This document shows positions 47,324 to 55,720 of a DNA stretch of 64,000 nucleotides, piece after piece (position 1 is the first letter of the stretch; every line of letters begins with the position of its first letter). A program made the position numbers and the translations under genes. Under the pieces are notes generated by a model. That model saw only the letters and a program-made list of their open reading frames with translations. It was not told the DNA's origin and searched no databases. Source of the stretch: Andeanibacterium fulvum (GTDB lineage: Bacteria > Pseudomonadota > Alphaproteobacteria > Sphingomonadales > Sphingomonadaceae); the NCBI RefSeq assembly GCF_037154085.1, contig NZ_JBANRM010000001.1, positions 310,001 to 374,000 on the forward strand. Reading direction: 5' to 3'.

Positions 47324-47935
47324 ATGAGCGACGCTCTGACCCTGCCGGCCGAAGCACGCGAACGGGCTGGCAAGGGAGCCTCCCGAGTACTGCGTCGCGA
47401 AGGCCGTGTTCCCGCCGTTATCTATGGCGGCAAGGAAGAACCCCTGTCGATCCACGTCGAGGAGAAGGAACTGCGCCGCCAGCTCGGCACCGGTCACTTC
47501 ATGAACTCGATCGTCACTGTCGAGATCGGCGGCCAGTCGCTGCGCACTCTGCCCAAGGACGTTGCCTTCCACCCGGTCTCCGACCGTCCGCTGCACGTGG
47601 ACTTCCTGCGCCTTGGCAAGGATGCCAAGGTCGAAGTGCTCGTCCCGGTGGTGTTCACCAACGAAGAAGCCTCGCCGGGCCTCAAGCGCGGCGGCGTGCT
47701 CAACATCGTCCGCCACGAGCTGGACCTGATCTGCGATCCGGAACTGATTCCCTCGGAAATCGAGATTGACGTGACCGGCCGTGAAGTTGGCGAATCGATC
47801 CACATCAGCAGCGTGAAGCTGCCGAAGGGTTCGGCCAGCGCGATCACTGATCGTGACTACACCATTGCCACCATCGTCGCTCCCTCGGCCCTGAAGTCGA
47901 GCGAAGGCGAAGCGGAAGCGGCCGAAGGCGAATAA
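47324..47935 (+). CDS. rplY: 50S ribosomal protein L25 (CTC form)
   Basis: A 203-residue L25/CTC protein binding 5S rRNA. The N-terminal L25 domain has GKGASRVLRREGRVPAVIYGG (core: SRVLRREGRVPAVIYGG) and the C-terminal TL5/CTC domain has RGGVLNIVRHELDLICDPELIP (core: GVLNIVRHELDLIC). An acidic tail (SSEGEAEAAEGE) closes it. The ATG at 47324 follows AAAGGC at a suitable distance. pth follows 106 bp downstream, a widely conserved pair. Confidence 0.96.
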   Translation: MSDALTLPAEARERAGKGASRVLRREGRVPAVIYGGKEEPLSIHVEEKELRRQLGTGHFMNSIVTVEIGGQSLRTLPKDVAFHPVSDRPLHVDFLRLGKDAKVEVLVPVVFTNEEASPGLKRGGVLNIVRHELDLICDPELIPSEIEIDVTGREVGESIHISSVKLPKGSASAITDRDYTIATIVAPSALKSSEGEAEAAEGE

Positions 47936-48041
47936 TCGCCCGGCATTGCTGCCAAGCAGGCGCCGGCTGTGCACAGGCACCGCCGGCGCTTTGCATTTCT
48001 GCCTCTTGGAAATCTGCCCCCTGAAAGTCTAGGAAACCGCG

Positions 48042-48611
48042 ATGCAACTCTGGGTCGGCCTTGGAAATCCCGGACCGCAATACGCGATGAACCGGCACAA
48101 TGTCGGCTTCATGGCGCTGGACGTGATTGCCGACATGCACCGCTTCGGCGCCGTGCAGAAGAAGTTCCAGGGCTGGGTTCAGGAAGGGCGGCTGGGCACG
48201 GAAAAGATCGTGTTGCTCAAGCCCGCAACCTTCATGAACGAGAGCGGCCGCTCGGTGGGCGAGGCCATGCGCTTCTACAAGCTGGACCTAACCGCCCTCA
48301 CCGTATTCCACGACGAGCTGGACCTTGCTCCATTCAAGGTGAAAGTGAAGATCGGCGGCGGCACTGCCGGCCACAATGGCCTGCGCTCCATCGACCAGCA
48401 TCTGGGTGCCGATTTCCGCCGGGTTCGTCTGGGCATTGGCCATCCCGGCCACAAGGACCGAGTGACCGGCTATGTGCTGGGCAATTTCGCCAAATCGGAA
48501 GAAGACGATCTGGCCGGAATGCTTGGCGCCATTGGCGCGGAGGCGGACTGGCTGGCCAAGGGCGACGATGTCCGCTTCATGAGCGACGTGGCCTTGCGCC
48601 AGCAGGACTGA
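48042..48611 (+). CDS. pth: peptidyl-tRNA hydrolase
   Basis: A 189-residue Pth that recycles peptidyl-tRNA released from stalled ribosomes. It begins MQLWVGLGNPGPQYAMNRHNVG (core: GLGNPGPQYAMNRHNVG) with the catalytic His in NRHNVG, contains KPATFMNESGRSV, FHDELDL and GGGTAGHNGLRSI, all typical. It is downstream of rplY and probably in the same transcript. Confidence 0.97.
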   Translation: MQLWVGLGNPGPQYAMNRHNVGFMALDVIADMHRFGAVQKKFQGWVQEGRLGTEKIVLLKPATFMNESGRSVGEAMRFYKLDLTALTVFHDELDLAPFKVKVKIGGGTAGHNGLRSIDQHLGADFRRVRLGIGHPGHKDRVTGYVLGNFAKSEEDDLAGMLGAIGAEADWLAKGDDVRFMSDVALRQQD

Positions 48612-48630
48612 CACCTACAAATTAATGTCG

Positions 48631-48641
48631 GTAAAGTTTAC
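48631..48641. promoter_or_regulatory. candidate upstream activator dyad
   Basis: GTAAA-G-TTTAC is a perfect dyad centred about 87 bp upstream of the predicted sigma-54 transcription start, the usual distance range for a bacterial enhancer-binding protein site. Confidence 0.4.
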
Positions 48642-48695
48642 AAATCACACCAGTCCGAGAGGCTGTTAACTTCCGTTATCCGCAGATATCACCGA

Positions 48696-48712
48696 TTGGC
48701 ACGCGCCTTGCG
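48696..48712 (+). promoter_or_regulatory. sigma-54 (-24/-12) promoter
   Basis: TTGGCACGCGCCTTGCG matches the sigma-54 consensus TGGCACG-N4-TTGC. The invariant GG (48698-48699) and GC (48710-48711) are separated by exactly 10 bp. The predicted start is near 48723, 32 bp before the PEP-CTERM gene ATG. Confidence 0.82.
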
Positions 48713-48754
48713 TCTGTTGCCGGTAACCATTCCGGTAGCAAAAGGGGGACAATC

Positions 48755-49015
48755 ATGCTCCGCAAGGCCATTATCTCGACCATCGTTCTCGGCGCACTCG
48801 CCGCGTCCGCGCCTGCCATGGCAGGTGGCTGGGGCGGCTCCACTTCGGGCGGCTGGGGCAAGCCGAAGCCGCCATCAGGTTCCACCTCCGGCGGATCGAC
48901 CAGCAGCGGCGGCGGCACGCAGGTGCCTGAGCCCGGCATGCTGGGCATGGCCGGTGCAGGCCTGATCGGCCTCGCCCTCATCCGTCAGCGCCGCCGCAAG
49001 CAGGTCCGCAAGTAA
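48755..49015 (+). CDS. small PEP-CTERM sorting-domain protein
   Basis: An 86-residue exported protein: signal peptide (IISTIVLGALAASAPAMA), a Gly/Ser/Trp-rich mature segment (GGWGGSTSGGWGKPKPPSG), and a C-terminal PEP-CTERM tag VPEPGMLGMAGAG followed by a hydrophobic stretch and a basic tail RQRRRK. Such tags are recognised by an exosortase (EpsH/XrtA) that processes proteins linked to exopolysaccharide; none is encoded here. GGGGGA precedes the ATG. A sigma-54 promoter lies upstream. Confidence 0.88.
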   Translation: MLRKAIISTIVLGALAASAPAMAGGWGGSTSGGWGKPKPPSGSTSGGSTSSGGGTQVPEPGMLGMAGAGLIGLALIRQRRRKQVRK

Positions 49016-49030
49016 ACGCAGCCCCGTTCA

Positions 49031-49058
49031 AGGCCCCGCTTCAGTCTTCGCGGGGCCT
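49031..49058 (+). terminator. terminator after the PEP-CTERM gene (first)
   Basis: AGGCCCCGC (49031-49039) and GCGGGGCCT (49050-49058) form a 9-bp stem followed by GTTT. It lies 15 bp past the stop codon. Confidence 0.75.
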
Positions 49059-49077
49059 GTTTCGGATCAGGCAATCT

Positions 49078-49106
49078 AACGCCCCTCCCCCCACAGGAGG
49101 GGCGTT
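49078..49106 (+). terminator. terminator after the PEP-CTERM gene (second)
   Basis: AACGCCCCTCC (49078-49088) and GGAGGGGCGTT (49096-49106) form a perfect 11-bp stem with a 7-nt loop, followed by TCGTTT. With the preceding hairpin it insulates the sigma-54 gene from ychF. Confidence 0.75.
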
Positions 49107-49170
49107 TCGTTTGCGCAAAACCCGTGCCCCCGCTAATGGCGCCCCAACTTCCAGATTGAGGTAACATCAA

Positions 49171-50271
49171 ATGGGTTTCCGTTGCGGGATCGTCGGCCTG
49201 CCCAACGTCGGCAAGTCGACTCTCTTCAATGCTCTCACCGAAACGCAGGCCGCGCAGGCCGCGAACTATCCGTTCTGCACGATCGAGCCGAATGTCGGCC
49301 AGGTCGCAGTGCCCGATGCGCGCCTCTACGAGCTGGCCAGGATCGCCGGTTCGCAGAAGATCATCGAAACCCAGCTGGCCTTCGTGGACATTGCCGGGCT
49401 CGTGAAGGGCGCCAGCAAGGGCGAAGGTCTGGGCAACCAGTTCCTGGGCAACATCCGCGAAGTGGATGCCGTGGTCCACGTGCTGCGCTGCTTCGAGAAT
49501 GACGACATCCAGCATGTCGCCAACAAGGTCGATCCCATTGCCGATGCGGAAGTGGTGGAAACCGAGCTGCTGCTGTCGGACCTCGAAAGCCTGGAAAAGC
49601 GCGTGCCCGCAGCTGCCAAGCGCGCCACGACCGGCGACAAGGAATCCAAGCTGATCGCCAGCGTTCTGGGCCAGGCCCTCGAACTGCTGCGCGAAGGCAA
49701 GCCCGCCCGTCTGACCGAGCCCAAGGATGAAGAGGAAGCCCGCGTGTTCGCCCAGGCGCAGCTGCTCACGGCCAAGCCGGTGCTTTATGTCTGCAACGTC
49801 TCGGAAGACGATGCGGCTACCGGCAATGCGCTGACCGAAAAGGTCTTCGCCAAGGCCAAGGCCGAAGGCGCACAGGCCGTGATCGTCTCTGCCGCGATCG
49901 AGGCCGAACTGGTCGGCATGGCGCAGGAAGACCGCGGTGAGTTCCTTGAATCGCTCGGCCTTTCGGAAACCGGCCTCGCCCGCGTGATCCGCGCCGGTTA
50001 CGAACTGCTCGGCCTGCAGACATTCTTCACGGTCGGCCCCAAGGAAGCCCGCGCGTGGACCGTCCACAAGGGCGCCAAAGCGCCGCAGGCTGCCGGTGAA
50101 ATCCACACCGATTTCGAAAAGGGCTTCATTCGCGCCGAAACCATCGCCTTTGACGATTACATCACGCTGGGCGGGGAAGCAGGCGCGCGCGAGCACGGCA
50201 AACTGCGCCAGGAAGGCAAGGAATATGTCGTCCAGGATGGCGACGTGATGCTCTTCAAGTTCAACGTCTGA
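49171..50271 (+). CDS. ychF: YchF/Ola1 family P-loop ATPase
   Basis: A 366-residue Obg-related protein that prefers ATP. The P-loop is GLPNVGKSTLFNALT, the switch region DIAGLVKGASKGEGLGNQFL (core: DIAGLVKGAS), and the usual NKxD is replaced by CNVSED, the known YchF variation. The C-terminal TGS domain ends YVVQDGDVMLFKFNV. YchF binds ribosomes and is linked to stress responses. Confidence 0.97.
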   Translation: MGFRCGIVGLPNVGKSTLFNALTETQAAQAANYPFCTIEPNVGQVAVPDARLYELARIAGSQKIIETQLAFVDIAGLVKGASKGEGLGNQFLGNIREVDAVVHVLRCFENDDIQHVANKVDPIADAEVVETELLLSDLESLEKRVPAAAKRATTGDKESKLIASVLGQALELLREGKPARLTEPKDEEEARVFAQAQLLTAKPVLYVCNVSEDDAATGNALTEKVFAKAKAEGAQAVIVSAAIEAELVGMAQEDRGEFLESLGLSETGLARVIRAGYELLGLQTFFTVGPKEARAWTVHKGAKAPQAAGEIHTDFEKGFIRAETIAFDDYITLGGEAGAREHGKLRQEGKEYVVQDGDVMLFKFNV

Positions 50272-50277
50272 ACGACG

Positions 50278-50309
50278 GGGCGCTCGCCGCGCCTTTGCGG
50301 CGAGCGCCC
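50278..50309 (+). terminator. terminator after ychF
   Basis: GGGCGCTCGCCGC (50278-50290) and GCGGCGAGCGCCC (50297-50309) form a perfect 13-bp stem around a 6-nt loop, followed by TATCT. It begins 6 bp after the ychF stop. Confidence 0.75.
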
Positions 50310-50382
50310 TATCTCGTTACCCTCGGCGCATGGGGTGCCGAGGGGTCTTCAAATCCACGCATCGCCCGGCAAGACTGCCGCT

Positions 50383-51642
50383 ATGCGTTGGCCCAAACCC
50401 CTGATCGCCGCGGCATTTGCCGCCACCACCCTTTCCATAGCGGTAGCCCTTCCCTCTGCGCTTCATGCCTCGTCTGACGGTTCGGCCGTAAGTGCGCAGG
50501 TCGAAGAACGGGCACCGATCACGATCCTCATTTCGCTCGACGGGTTCCGGAAGGACTATCTCGACCGGGGGCTGACCCCCAACATCGCGGAACTCGCGGC
50601 GGGCGGCGTGCTGGCGGGAATGTATCCGTCCTTCCCCAGCCTTACCTTTCCCAATCATCATGCCATCGCGACCGGATTGCGGCCGGACCGCAACGGCATC
50701 ATCGGCAACACGATGACCGATCCCGCCCACTCGCCCGATTTCTGGGTTGGCGGCACCGATGCATGGTGGTGGAACGAGTCAGTTCCGATCTGGGTAGCAG
50801 CGGAAAAGGCCGGCATTCCCACCGCGACCGAGATATGGCCCGGCACTACCGTTGCCACCAACGGTATCTTCCCCACCGACTGGCATCAGTTCGGCTTCAC
50901 CATCGGCATGCGCCACCGGACGGATTCGATCATCGATTGGGCGCGGCGCCCGGCTGAGAACCGCCCTCGCTTCATGATGCTCTATATCGAGGAACTCGAC
51001 CACGCCGGGCATGAGTTCGGCCCGGATTCCCCTGAAGTGAACGAAACCCTGGCCGCGCTCGATGTCCAGATCGGCCGCATGCGCGATACGCTGGCCGAAA
51101 TGGGCCAGCCCGCCAATCTCGTGATCGTTTCCGACCACGGCATGGCGGAGCGCAGCGAGAACCGCGTGGTTCCCCTCCATGCGGAGATCGACGGGCTGGG
51201 CCTAGCGGTCGAGCAGGGTGCCTATTCCTCAATCAACCCCTTGCCCGGGAAGGATGCCGCGCTGGCCGCAGTGCTGCTGAAGCCGCACAAGCATATGCAA
51301 TGCTGGCGCAAGGGCGAGCTTCCCGCCCGCTTCGAATATGGCAAGAACCCGCGCGTGCCCGAATTCTTCTGCCTTGGCGAAACCGGCTGGGCCGTGCGCG
51401 GCAAGCCGCCCAAGCCCGGCGACAGGCCCTGGAACGGCGGCACCCATGGCTGGGATAATCAGGACCCGCTGATGCGCGCGATCTTCATCGCCAATGGCCC
51501 TGCCTTCAAGCCGGGCGCTACCCTGCCCGATTTCGACAATGTCGATGTGGAACCGTTGCTGCGCGAGCTGATCGGCCTGCCCGCGCACGATGCGGAGATC
51601 GACGGATCGGCGGACGTGTTCAGGGACGTGCTCGTCCGCTAG
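50383..51642 (+). CDS. exported nucleotide pyrophosphatase/phosphodiesterase-like enzyme
   Basis: A 419-residue member of the alkaline phosphatase superfamily, similar to ectonucleotide pyrophosphatases (NPP). A signal peptide (PLIAAAFAATTLSIAVALP) precedes the metal-binding set: Asp in LISLDGFRKDY, the nucleophilic Thr in SLTFPNHHAI, then Asp/His in IEELDHAGHEFGPDS, VSDHGMAE and the late GTHGWDN. It is expected to hydrolyse phosphodiester or pyrophosphate bonds in the periplasm. ATG at 50383 is chosen to give a proper signal peptide. Confidence 0.85.
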   Translation: MRWPKPLIAAAFAATTLSIAVALPSALHASSDGSAVSAQVEERAPITILISLDGFRKDYLDRGLTPNIAELAAGGVLAGMYPSFPSLTFPNHHAIATGLRPDRNGIIGNTMTDPAHSPDFWVGGTDAWWWNESVPIWVAAEKAGIPTATEIWPGTTVATNGIFPTDWHQFGFTIGMRHRTDSIIDWARRPAENRPRFMMLYIEELDHAGHEFGPDSPEVNETLAALDVQIGRMRDTLAEMGQPANLVIVSDHGMAERSENRVVPLHAEIDGLGLAVEQGAYSSINPLPGKDAALAAVLLKPHKHMQCWRKGELPARFEYGKNPRVPEFFCLGETGWAVRGKPPKPGDRPWNGGTHGWDNQDPLMRAIFIANGPAFKPGATLPDFDNVDVEPLLRELIGLPAHDAEIDGSADVFRDVLVR

Positions 51643-51648
51643 GGCGCG

Positions 51649-52044
51649 TCACTCGAACGCGGCAATGATCGGGCACGGTCCGGTGCTCGATCCCGCGCAT
51701 TCCTTTGCCAGCTTGCGCAGCCGGTCGCGCGCTAGCGTCATGCTTTCGATCTTCGCATCGAGATCCGCGAGCCGCTCCGCCGCCATTTCGCGCGCGCGGG
51801 GCCGGTCATTGGTGCGGTCCAGTTCGATCAGTTCCGCGATCTCGCCCAGCGTAAAGCCGGCCTCCTGCGCCGAGCGGATGAAGCGCATCCGGCGCGCCTC
51901 TTCCGCGCCGTAATGCTTGCGCCCCTTAGCCCCGTCCAAGGCGGCAGGCCGGGGGTCGTAGAGCAGCCCCTTGCGTTGATAGAAGCGGACGGTCTCCACA
52001 CCCACGCCAGTGCTGCGGGCCAGTTCCGAGATTGTCATCGCCAT
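51649..52044 (-). CDS. MerR family metal-type regulator
   Basis: A 131-residue MerR protein with a DNA-binding half very close to mercury-type MerR (GVGVETVRFYQRKGLL, RFIRSAQEAGFTLGEIAEL). The metal-loop Cys are C116 and C124 in ECAGSSTGPCPII, with the C-x7-C spacing of CueR; at the position of MerR Cys82/CueR Ser77 an Arg is found. Its inducer is therefore uncertain. It starts at 52044, beside the -35 of a divergent promoter with a mer-type operator; an ATG at 52062 inside the operator is a less likely start. Confidence 0.85.
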   Translation of the reverse strand: MAMTISELARSTGVGVETVRFYQRKGLLYDPRPAALDGAKGRKHYGAEEARRMRFIRSAQEAGFTLGEIAELIELDRTNDRPRAREMAAERLADLDAKIESMTLARDRLRKLAKECAGSSTGPCPIIAAFE

Positions 52045-52047
52045 CGC

Positions 52048-52078
52048 TTGACTCCGTACCATGGTACGGAAGTTATAG
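52048..52078 (+). promoter_or_regulatory. mer-type operator-promoter
   Basis: TTGACT (52048-52053), a 19-bp spacer and TTATAG (52073-52078). The perfect 18-bp palindrome TCCGTACCATGGTACGGA (52053-52070) fills the spacer. Arms TCCGTAC and GTACGGA around 4 bases are the same as in the Tn501/Tn21 mer operator, as I remember it. The 19-bp spacing is the hallmark of MerR-activated promoters. Confidence 0.85.
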
Positions 52079-52089
52079 GCTGATTCGTC

Positions 52090-52842
52090 ATGAAACAGCA
52101 AACACCCAAACCCGTCGCCCAACTCCACCGCATGGAGATGGAAAAACATGTCTGCCCCTGGGGCCTGCGCGCGAAGTATCTGCTCGAACGGCAGGGCTAC
52201 CGCGTGGAGGACCACCACCTCACCACGCGGGAGGAGACCGAGGCGTTCAAGGCAAAATACGGTGTGAAGACCACGCCGCAGATATTCATCGACGGTGAGC
52301 GTATTGGTGGCCACGACGATCTGCGCCGCTATTTGGGGCTCCCGCTGCGGGATCCGAACGCCAAAACCTATCGGCCGGTGCTGGCTGTCTTCATCATTGC
52401 CGCCGCGCTGGCGCTGGTCCTGAGCCAGTCGCTCTTCGGCGATCCTCTTACCTTGCGGGCGCTGGAATGGTTCATCGCCTTTTCCATGGCGATCCTGGCC
52501 ATGCTGAAACTGCAGGACGTGGACAAATTCGCGACCATGTTCCTGGGCTACGATCTGTTGGCCCGCCGCTGGGTGCCTTACGCCTTCCTCTATCCCTTTG
52601 CCGAGGCACTGGCCGGTATCCTGATGGCCGGGCGAGTTCTGCCCTGGCTGTCCATCCCGATCTCGCTGGTCATTGGCACCATCGGCGGAATTTCGGTGTT
52701 TTACGCAGTCTTCATTCAAAAGCGGGAGCTGGAATGCGCCTGCGTGGGTGGATCGGGCAAAGTGCCGCTGGGCACGGTTTCGCTGCTCGAAAACGTGATG
52801 ATGGTCGTCATGGCGATCTGGATGATGTTCTCAATGCATTAA
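52090..52842 (+). CDS. glutaredoxin-MauE fusion membrane protein
   Basis: A 250-residue protein: a glutaredoxin-like domain (about residues 15-85) with active site HVCPWG, KTTPQIFIDGERIGGHDDL, then a membrane domain with four or five helices of the MauE/DoxX-like redox type, ending in ECACVGGSGKVPLG with a Cys-x-Cys pair. It probably handles electrons or metal-thiol chemistry at the inner membrane. Start is ATG 52090 directly after the mer-type promoter; no clear ribosome site is seen, and internal ATGs at 52132 and 52138 are alternatives. Regulation by the divergent MerR is likely. Confidence 0.8.
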   Translation: MKQQTPKPVAQLHRMEMEKHVCPWGLRAKYLLERQGYRVEDHHLTTREETEAFKAKYGVKTTPQIFIDGERIGGHDDLRRYLGLPLRDPNAKTYRPVLAVFIIAAALALVLSQSLFGDPLTLRALEWFIAFSMAILAMLKLQDVDKFATMFLGYDLLARRWVPYAFLYPFAEALAGILMAGRVLPWLSIPISLVIGTIGGISVFYAVFIQKRELECACVGGSGKVPLGTVSLLENVMMVVMAIWMMFSMH

Positions 52843-52908
52843 GGCGGATTGCGCCCAATCCCGATCATTGCGAATGCTGCGTTTCCACACTCTCTTGCCG
52901 GGACATCA

Positions 52909-53364
52909 ATGACGATGCTGTTTTACGAGGATCTGGAAGTGGGCTCGAGCATCCGGTTCGGTCGCTATGAGGTAACCCGCGAGGAAGTGCTAGAATTCGC
53001 GGGCAAATACGATCCCCAGCCCTTTCACCTGTCCGACGAGGCGGCCGCCCTTACCCATTTCGGCAAGGTCGCCGCCAGCGGATGGCATACCTGCTCGATG
53101 ACCATGGCGATGATGGTGGAACACCACGCCGTAATGCCTCGCGCCGCCCTGGGCGCCATGGGGGTGGACGAATTGCGCTGGCTGCGCCCGGTCTATCCCG
53201 GCGATGTGCTGAGCTGCGAGATGGAACTGCTCGACAAGCGCCTCAGCCGCTCGAAGCCGGGGATCGGCATACTCAACGTGAAGATGACGACCTTCAACCA
53301 GGAAGGACAGCCGGTCCTCTCGATGCGGCCGATCACGCTGATCCGCGTGCGCGGCGAGGGCTAA
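52909..53364 (+). CDS. MaoC family dehydratase
   Basis: A 151-residue hot-dog-fold protein. The catalytic region EFAGKYDPQPFHLSDEAA (Asp/His pair of the R-hydratase type) and FGKVAASGWHTCSMTM are present. MaoC-like hydratases add water to enoyl-CoA thioesters; the substrate is not defined. The ATG at 52909 gives the family N-terminus MTMLFYEDLEVGSSIRFG (core: YEDLEVGSS). Confidence 0.88.
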   Translation: MTMLFYEDLEVGSSIRFGRYEVTREEVLEFAGKYDPQPFHLSDEAAALTHFGKVAASGWHTCSMTMAMMVEHHAVMPRAALGAMGVDELRWLRPVYPGDVLSCEMELLDKRLSRSKPGIGILNVKMTTFNQEGQPVLSMRPITLIRVRGEG

Positions 53365-53867
53365 CTTCTATTGCACTGGATTTCCCCCCGGCGATCGTAA
53401 ACCACCCGCTCGCGATCGTCTCGCACGGTCAGCCGGCCCGGGAAGGTCACACTCCCGCCGCTGGGCTGGGGCGGCGTGCCTGAGGCAGCTTCCAGTTCGA
53501 AGCTTTGGGCCAGTCCGTCATATTCGCTGCGCGTCCCGAACGGCATTTCGGCGCTGCCCTTGTCGGCGGCGAAGCGCAGCACTTCCTTGCCGATCTTGAG
53601 ATAGCCGACCTCTTCCATCGCCATGGCAACGGCGCCCAGCCCGCCGCCTTCGGCGGCAAAGGCGCAGCTTGTGCCGTAGAGCTGGTGCTTCTCGATATCG
53701 GGCAGCCGGAATGGAACAAGTTCAACCGGAAGGGGCTTTCCGGCCAGCGCCTTGTCGACCGTTTCGCTATCGACGGTTTCGCTATCGACCGTTTCACGCT
53801 CGTCTTTCGGTTGCTCGCCACAGGATGCCAGCAGCATGGCCGCCAGAACGATCGGCAATCCGCGCAT
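53361..53867 (-). CDS. small lipoprotein of unknown function
   Basis: A 168-residue predicted lipoprotein (LAAMLLASC, lipobox LASC). After the signal lies a short tandem repeat ETVDS, three copies, then a compact domain with SCAFAAEGGGLGAVAMAMEE and closing CNRS; two Cys could pair. I do not recognise the family. Its ATG overlaps the mutL stop by one base (TGATG), so it is probably cotranscribed. It converges with the MaoC gene, with stops overlapping. Confidence 0.7.
   Translation of the reverse strand: MRGLPIVLAAMLLASCGEQPKDERETVDSETVDSETVDKALAGKPLPVELVPFRLPDIEKHQLYGTSCAFAAEGGGLGAVAMAMEEVGYLKIGKEVLRFAADKGSAEMPFGTRSEYDGLAQSFELEAASGTPPQPSGGSVTFPGRLTVRDDRERVVYDRRGEIQCNRS
53755..53799. repeat. 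three tandem 15-bp repeats in the lipoprotein gene
   Basis: Units starting TCGACCGTTTCGCTA at 53755, 53770 and 53785 differ by one to four bases and encode the ETVDS repeats. Copy number could vary by slippage. Confidence 0.85.
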
Positions 53868-55720
53868 CAATGCCTCCCGAACAGTTTCTCGACCTCGGCC
53901 ATGGAGAGCTTCACCCAGGTCGGACGGCCGTGATTGCACTGGCCCGAGCGGGGCGTGCGCTCCATTTCGCGCAGCAGCGCATTCATTTCCGCGACCGACA
54001 ATACCCGCCCTGCCCGCACCGATCCGTGACAGGCCATGGTGGCCAGCACATGCTCGATCTTCTCGTCGAGCAGCAAGGCATCGCCGTTAAGCGCGAGATC
54101 GTCCGCCAGATCCTGCAGCAAGGCATGCGGATCCGCTTTCCCCAGCACGCCAGGCATGGCACGCACCAGCATCGCGTTAGGGCCAAAACGCTCGATCAAC
54201 AGGCCGAGCGCCGCAAATTTATCGACATTGTCCTCAAGGCGGTCGCAGGCCGGTTCTTCCATCTCGACCACTTCGGGGATCAACAGGGCCTGGCTTGCGG
54301 AAACCTTTTCGCCCGCCCCGGCTGCGCGCAGCCTTTCGAGCACCAGGCGTTCATGCGCGGCGTGCTGGTCCACCAGCACCAGACCGTCCGCTGCTTCGGC
54401 GACAATATAGGTGTTGGCCACCTGCCCGCGCGCAATGCCGAGTGGATAGTCAGCCGCTTCTTCCGGCAGGTCCTCCGCTGCTTCGGCACGGCCCATCGGC
54501 GCCGCATCAGGCGTAGACATCACCTCCGCTTCGAAGGCACGCCAGGCCTGTCCGGCCTCGCTGACCCGTGGCGTGGCGGGGCGCTGCGAAGGTGCGGACC
54601 AGTCACGCCCGGCGAAAATGGACCGTAACGCCGGCGCTGGTTCCTCCCGCGCGGGGGCGGTCAGGGGTTCCTGCTGCCACTTGGCCATGGCTGAGGCATC
54701 CGGCGCCTGCGCGCTGCGCCGGTCACCCGTGGCCAGCGCCTGCCGGAGACCGGACACGACGAAGCCGCGCACCCCGGCGGAATCGCGAAAACGAACCTCG
54801 GTCTTGGCCGGGTGAACGTTCACGTCGACATCCTCGGGCGGCAGGTCGAGGAACAGGGCCAGCACCGCGTGGCGATCACGCGCCAGCATATCGGCATAGG
54901 CCCCTCGCACCGCGCCCACCAGCAGCCGGTCTTTCACGGGGCGGCCATTGACGAACAGGTACTGGTGATCGGCCACGCCGCGATTGAATGTCGGCAAGCC
55001 GGCAACGCCCGACAGACGCATCGTGCCGCTCTGCACCGGGCGTTCCATGTCGAGCAAAACGGCATTGCCTGCGAGTTCGCGCGCGACCAGCTGGGCAACA
55101 CGCTCCTCCGCTGTCTCTCCGCCCTGCACTGCGAATGCCCGGCGTCCATTATGCTCCAGGCTAAAGGCGATATCCGGCCGCGCCATGGCAAGGCGGCGGA
55201 CGACATCCAGGCAGGCGGCATATTCGCTACGCTCGCTGCGCAGGAATTTCCGCCGCGCCGGAATCTTGGCGAAGAGCTGCTCAACCCGCACCCGCGTGCC
55301 CGGCGGCAGGGCCGCAGGCCCTTCTTCTGCCAAAACGCCGTGATCGACCACCCGCTTCCAGCCCTGTTCTTCTCCCCGCACACGGGATTCGAGCGTGAGG
55401 CGGGCAACGCTGGCAATGGACGGCAAGGCCTCCCCCCGGAAGCCCAGGGTCGAAACCAGTTCGATTGCTTCATCCGGCAGCTTGGACGTTGCGTGCCGCT
55501 CCAGCGCCAGTTCCATTTCCTCCGGGCTCATGCCGCAGCCATCGTCGGTAACTTCGATGCGCGATAGGCCGCCTTCGGCGATGCTGACCGCAATCCGGGT
55601 GGCGCCGGAATCGATGGCATTTTCCACCAGTTCCTTGAGCGCAGCCGCAGGCCGCTCCACCACTTCGCCAGCAGCAATGCGGTTGATCAGTGTCTCGGGA
55701 AGGCGGCGAATATGGGGCAT
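53867..55720 (-). CDS. mutL: DNA mismatch repair protein MutL
   Basis: A 617-residue MutL. The GHKL ATPase motifs KELVENAIDSGATRI (core: ELVENAID), DDGCGM and FRGEALPSI are in the first 110 residues. The C-terminal domain has DQHAAHERLVLE, matching the DQHA-x2-E-x4-E motif of MutL endonucleases, and a closing GSVRAGRVLSVAEMN near the end. This fits a methyl-independent mismatch repair system. The linker is Pro/Ala-rich. Confidence 0.96.
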   Translation of the reverse strand: MPHIRRLPETLINRIAAGEVVERPAAALKELVENAIDSGATRIAVSIAEGGLSRIEVTDDGCGMSPEEMELALERHATSKLPDEAIELVSTLGFRGEALPSIASVARLTLESRVRGEEQGWKRVVDHGVLAEEGPAALPPGTRVRVEQLFAKIPARRKFLRSERSEYAACLDVVRRLAMARPDIAFSLEHNGRRAFAVQGGETAEERVAQLVARELAGNAVLLDMERPVQSGTMRLSGVAGLPTFNRGVADHQYLFVNGRPVKDRLLVGAVRGAYADMLARDRHAVLALFLDLPPEDVDVNVHPAKTEVRFRDSAGVRGFVVSGLRQALATGDRRSAQAPDASAMAKWQQEPLTAPAREEPAPALRSIFAGRDWSAPSQRPATPRVSEAGQAWRAFEAEVMSTPDAAPMGRAEAAEDLPEEAADYPLGIARGQVANTYIVAEAADGLVLVDQHAAHERLVLERLRAAGAGEKVSASQALLIPEVVEMEEPACDRLEDNVDKFAALGLLIERFGPNAMLVRAMPGVLGKADPHALLQDLADDLALNGDALLLDEKIEHVLATMACHGSVRAGRVLSVAEMNALLREMERTPRSGQCNHGRPTWVKLSMAEVEKLFGRH

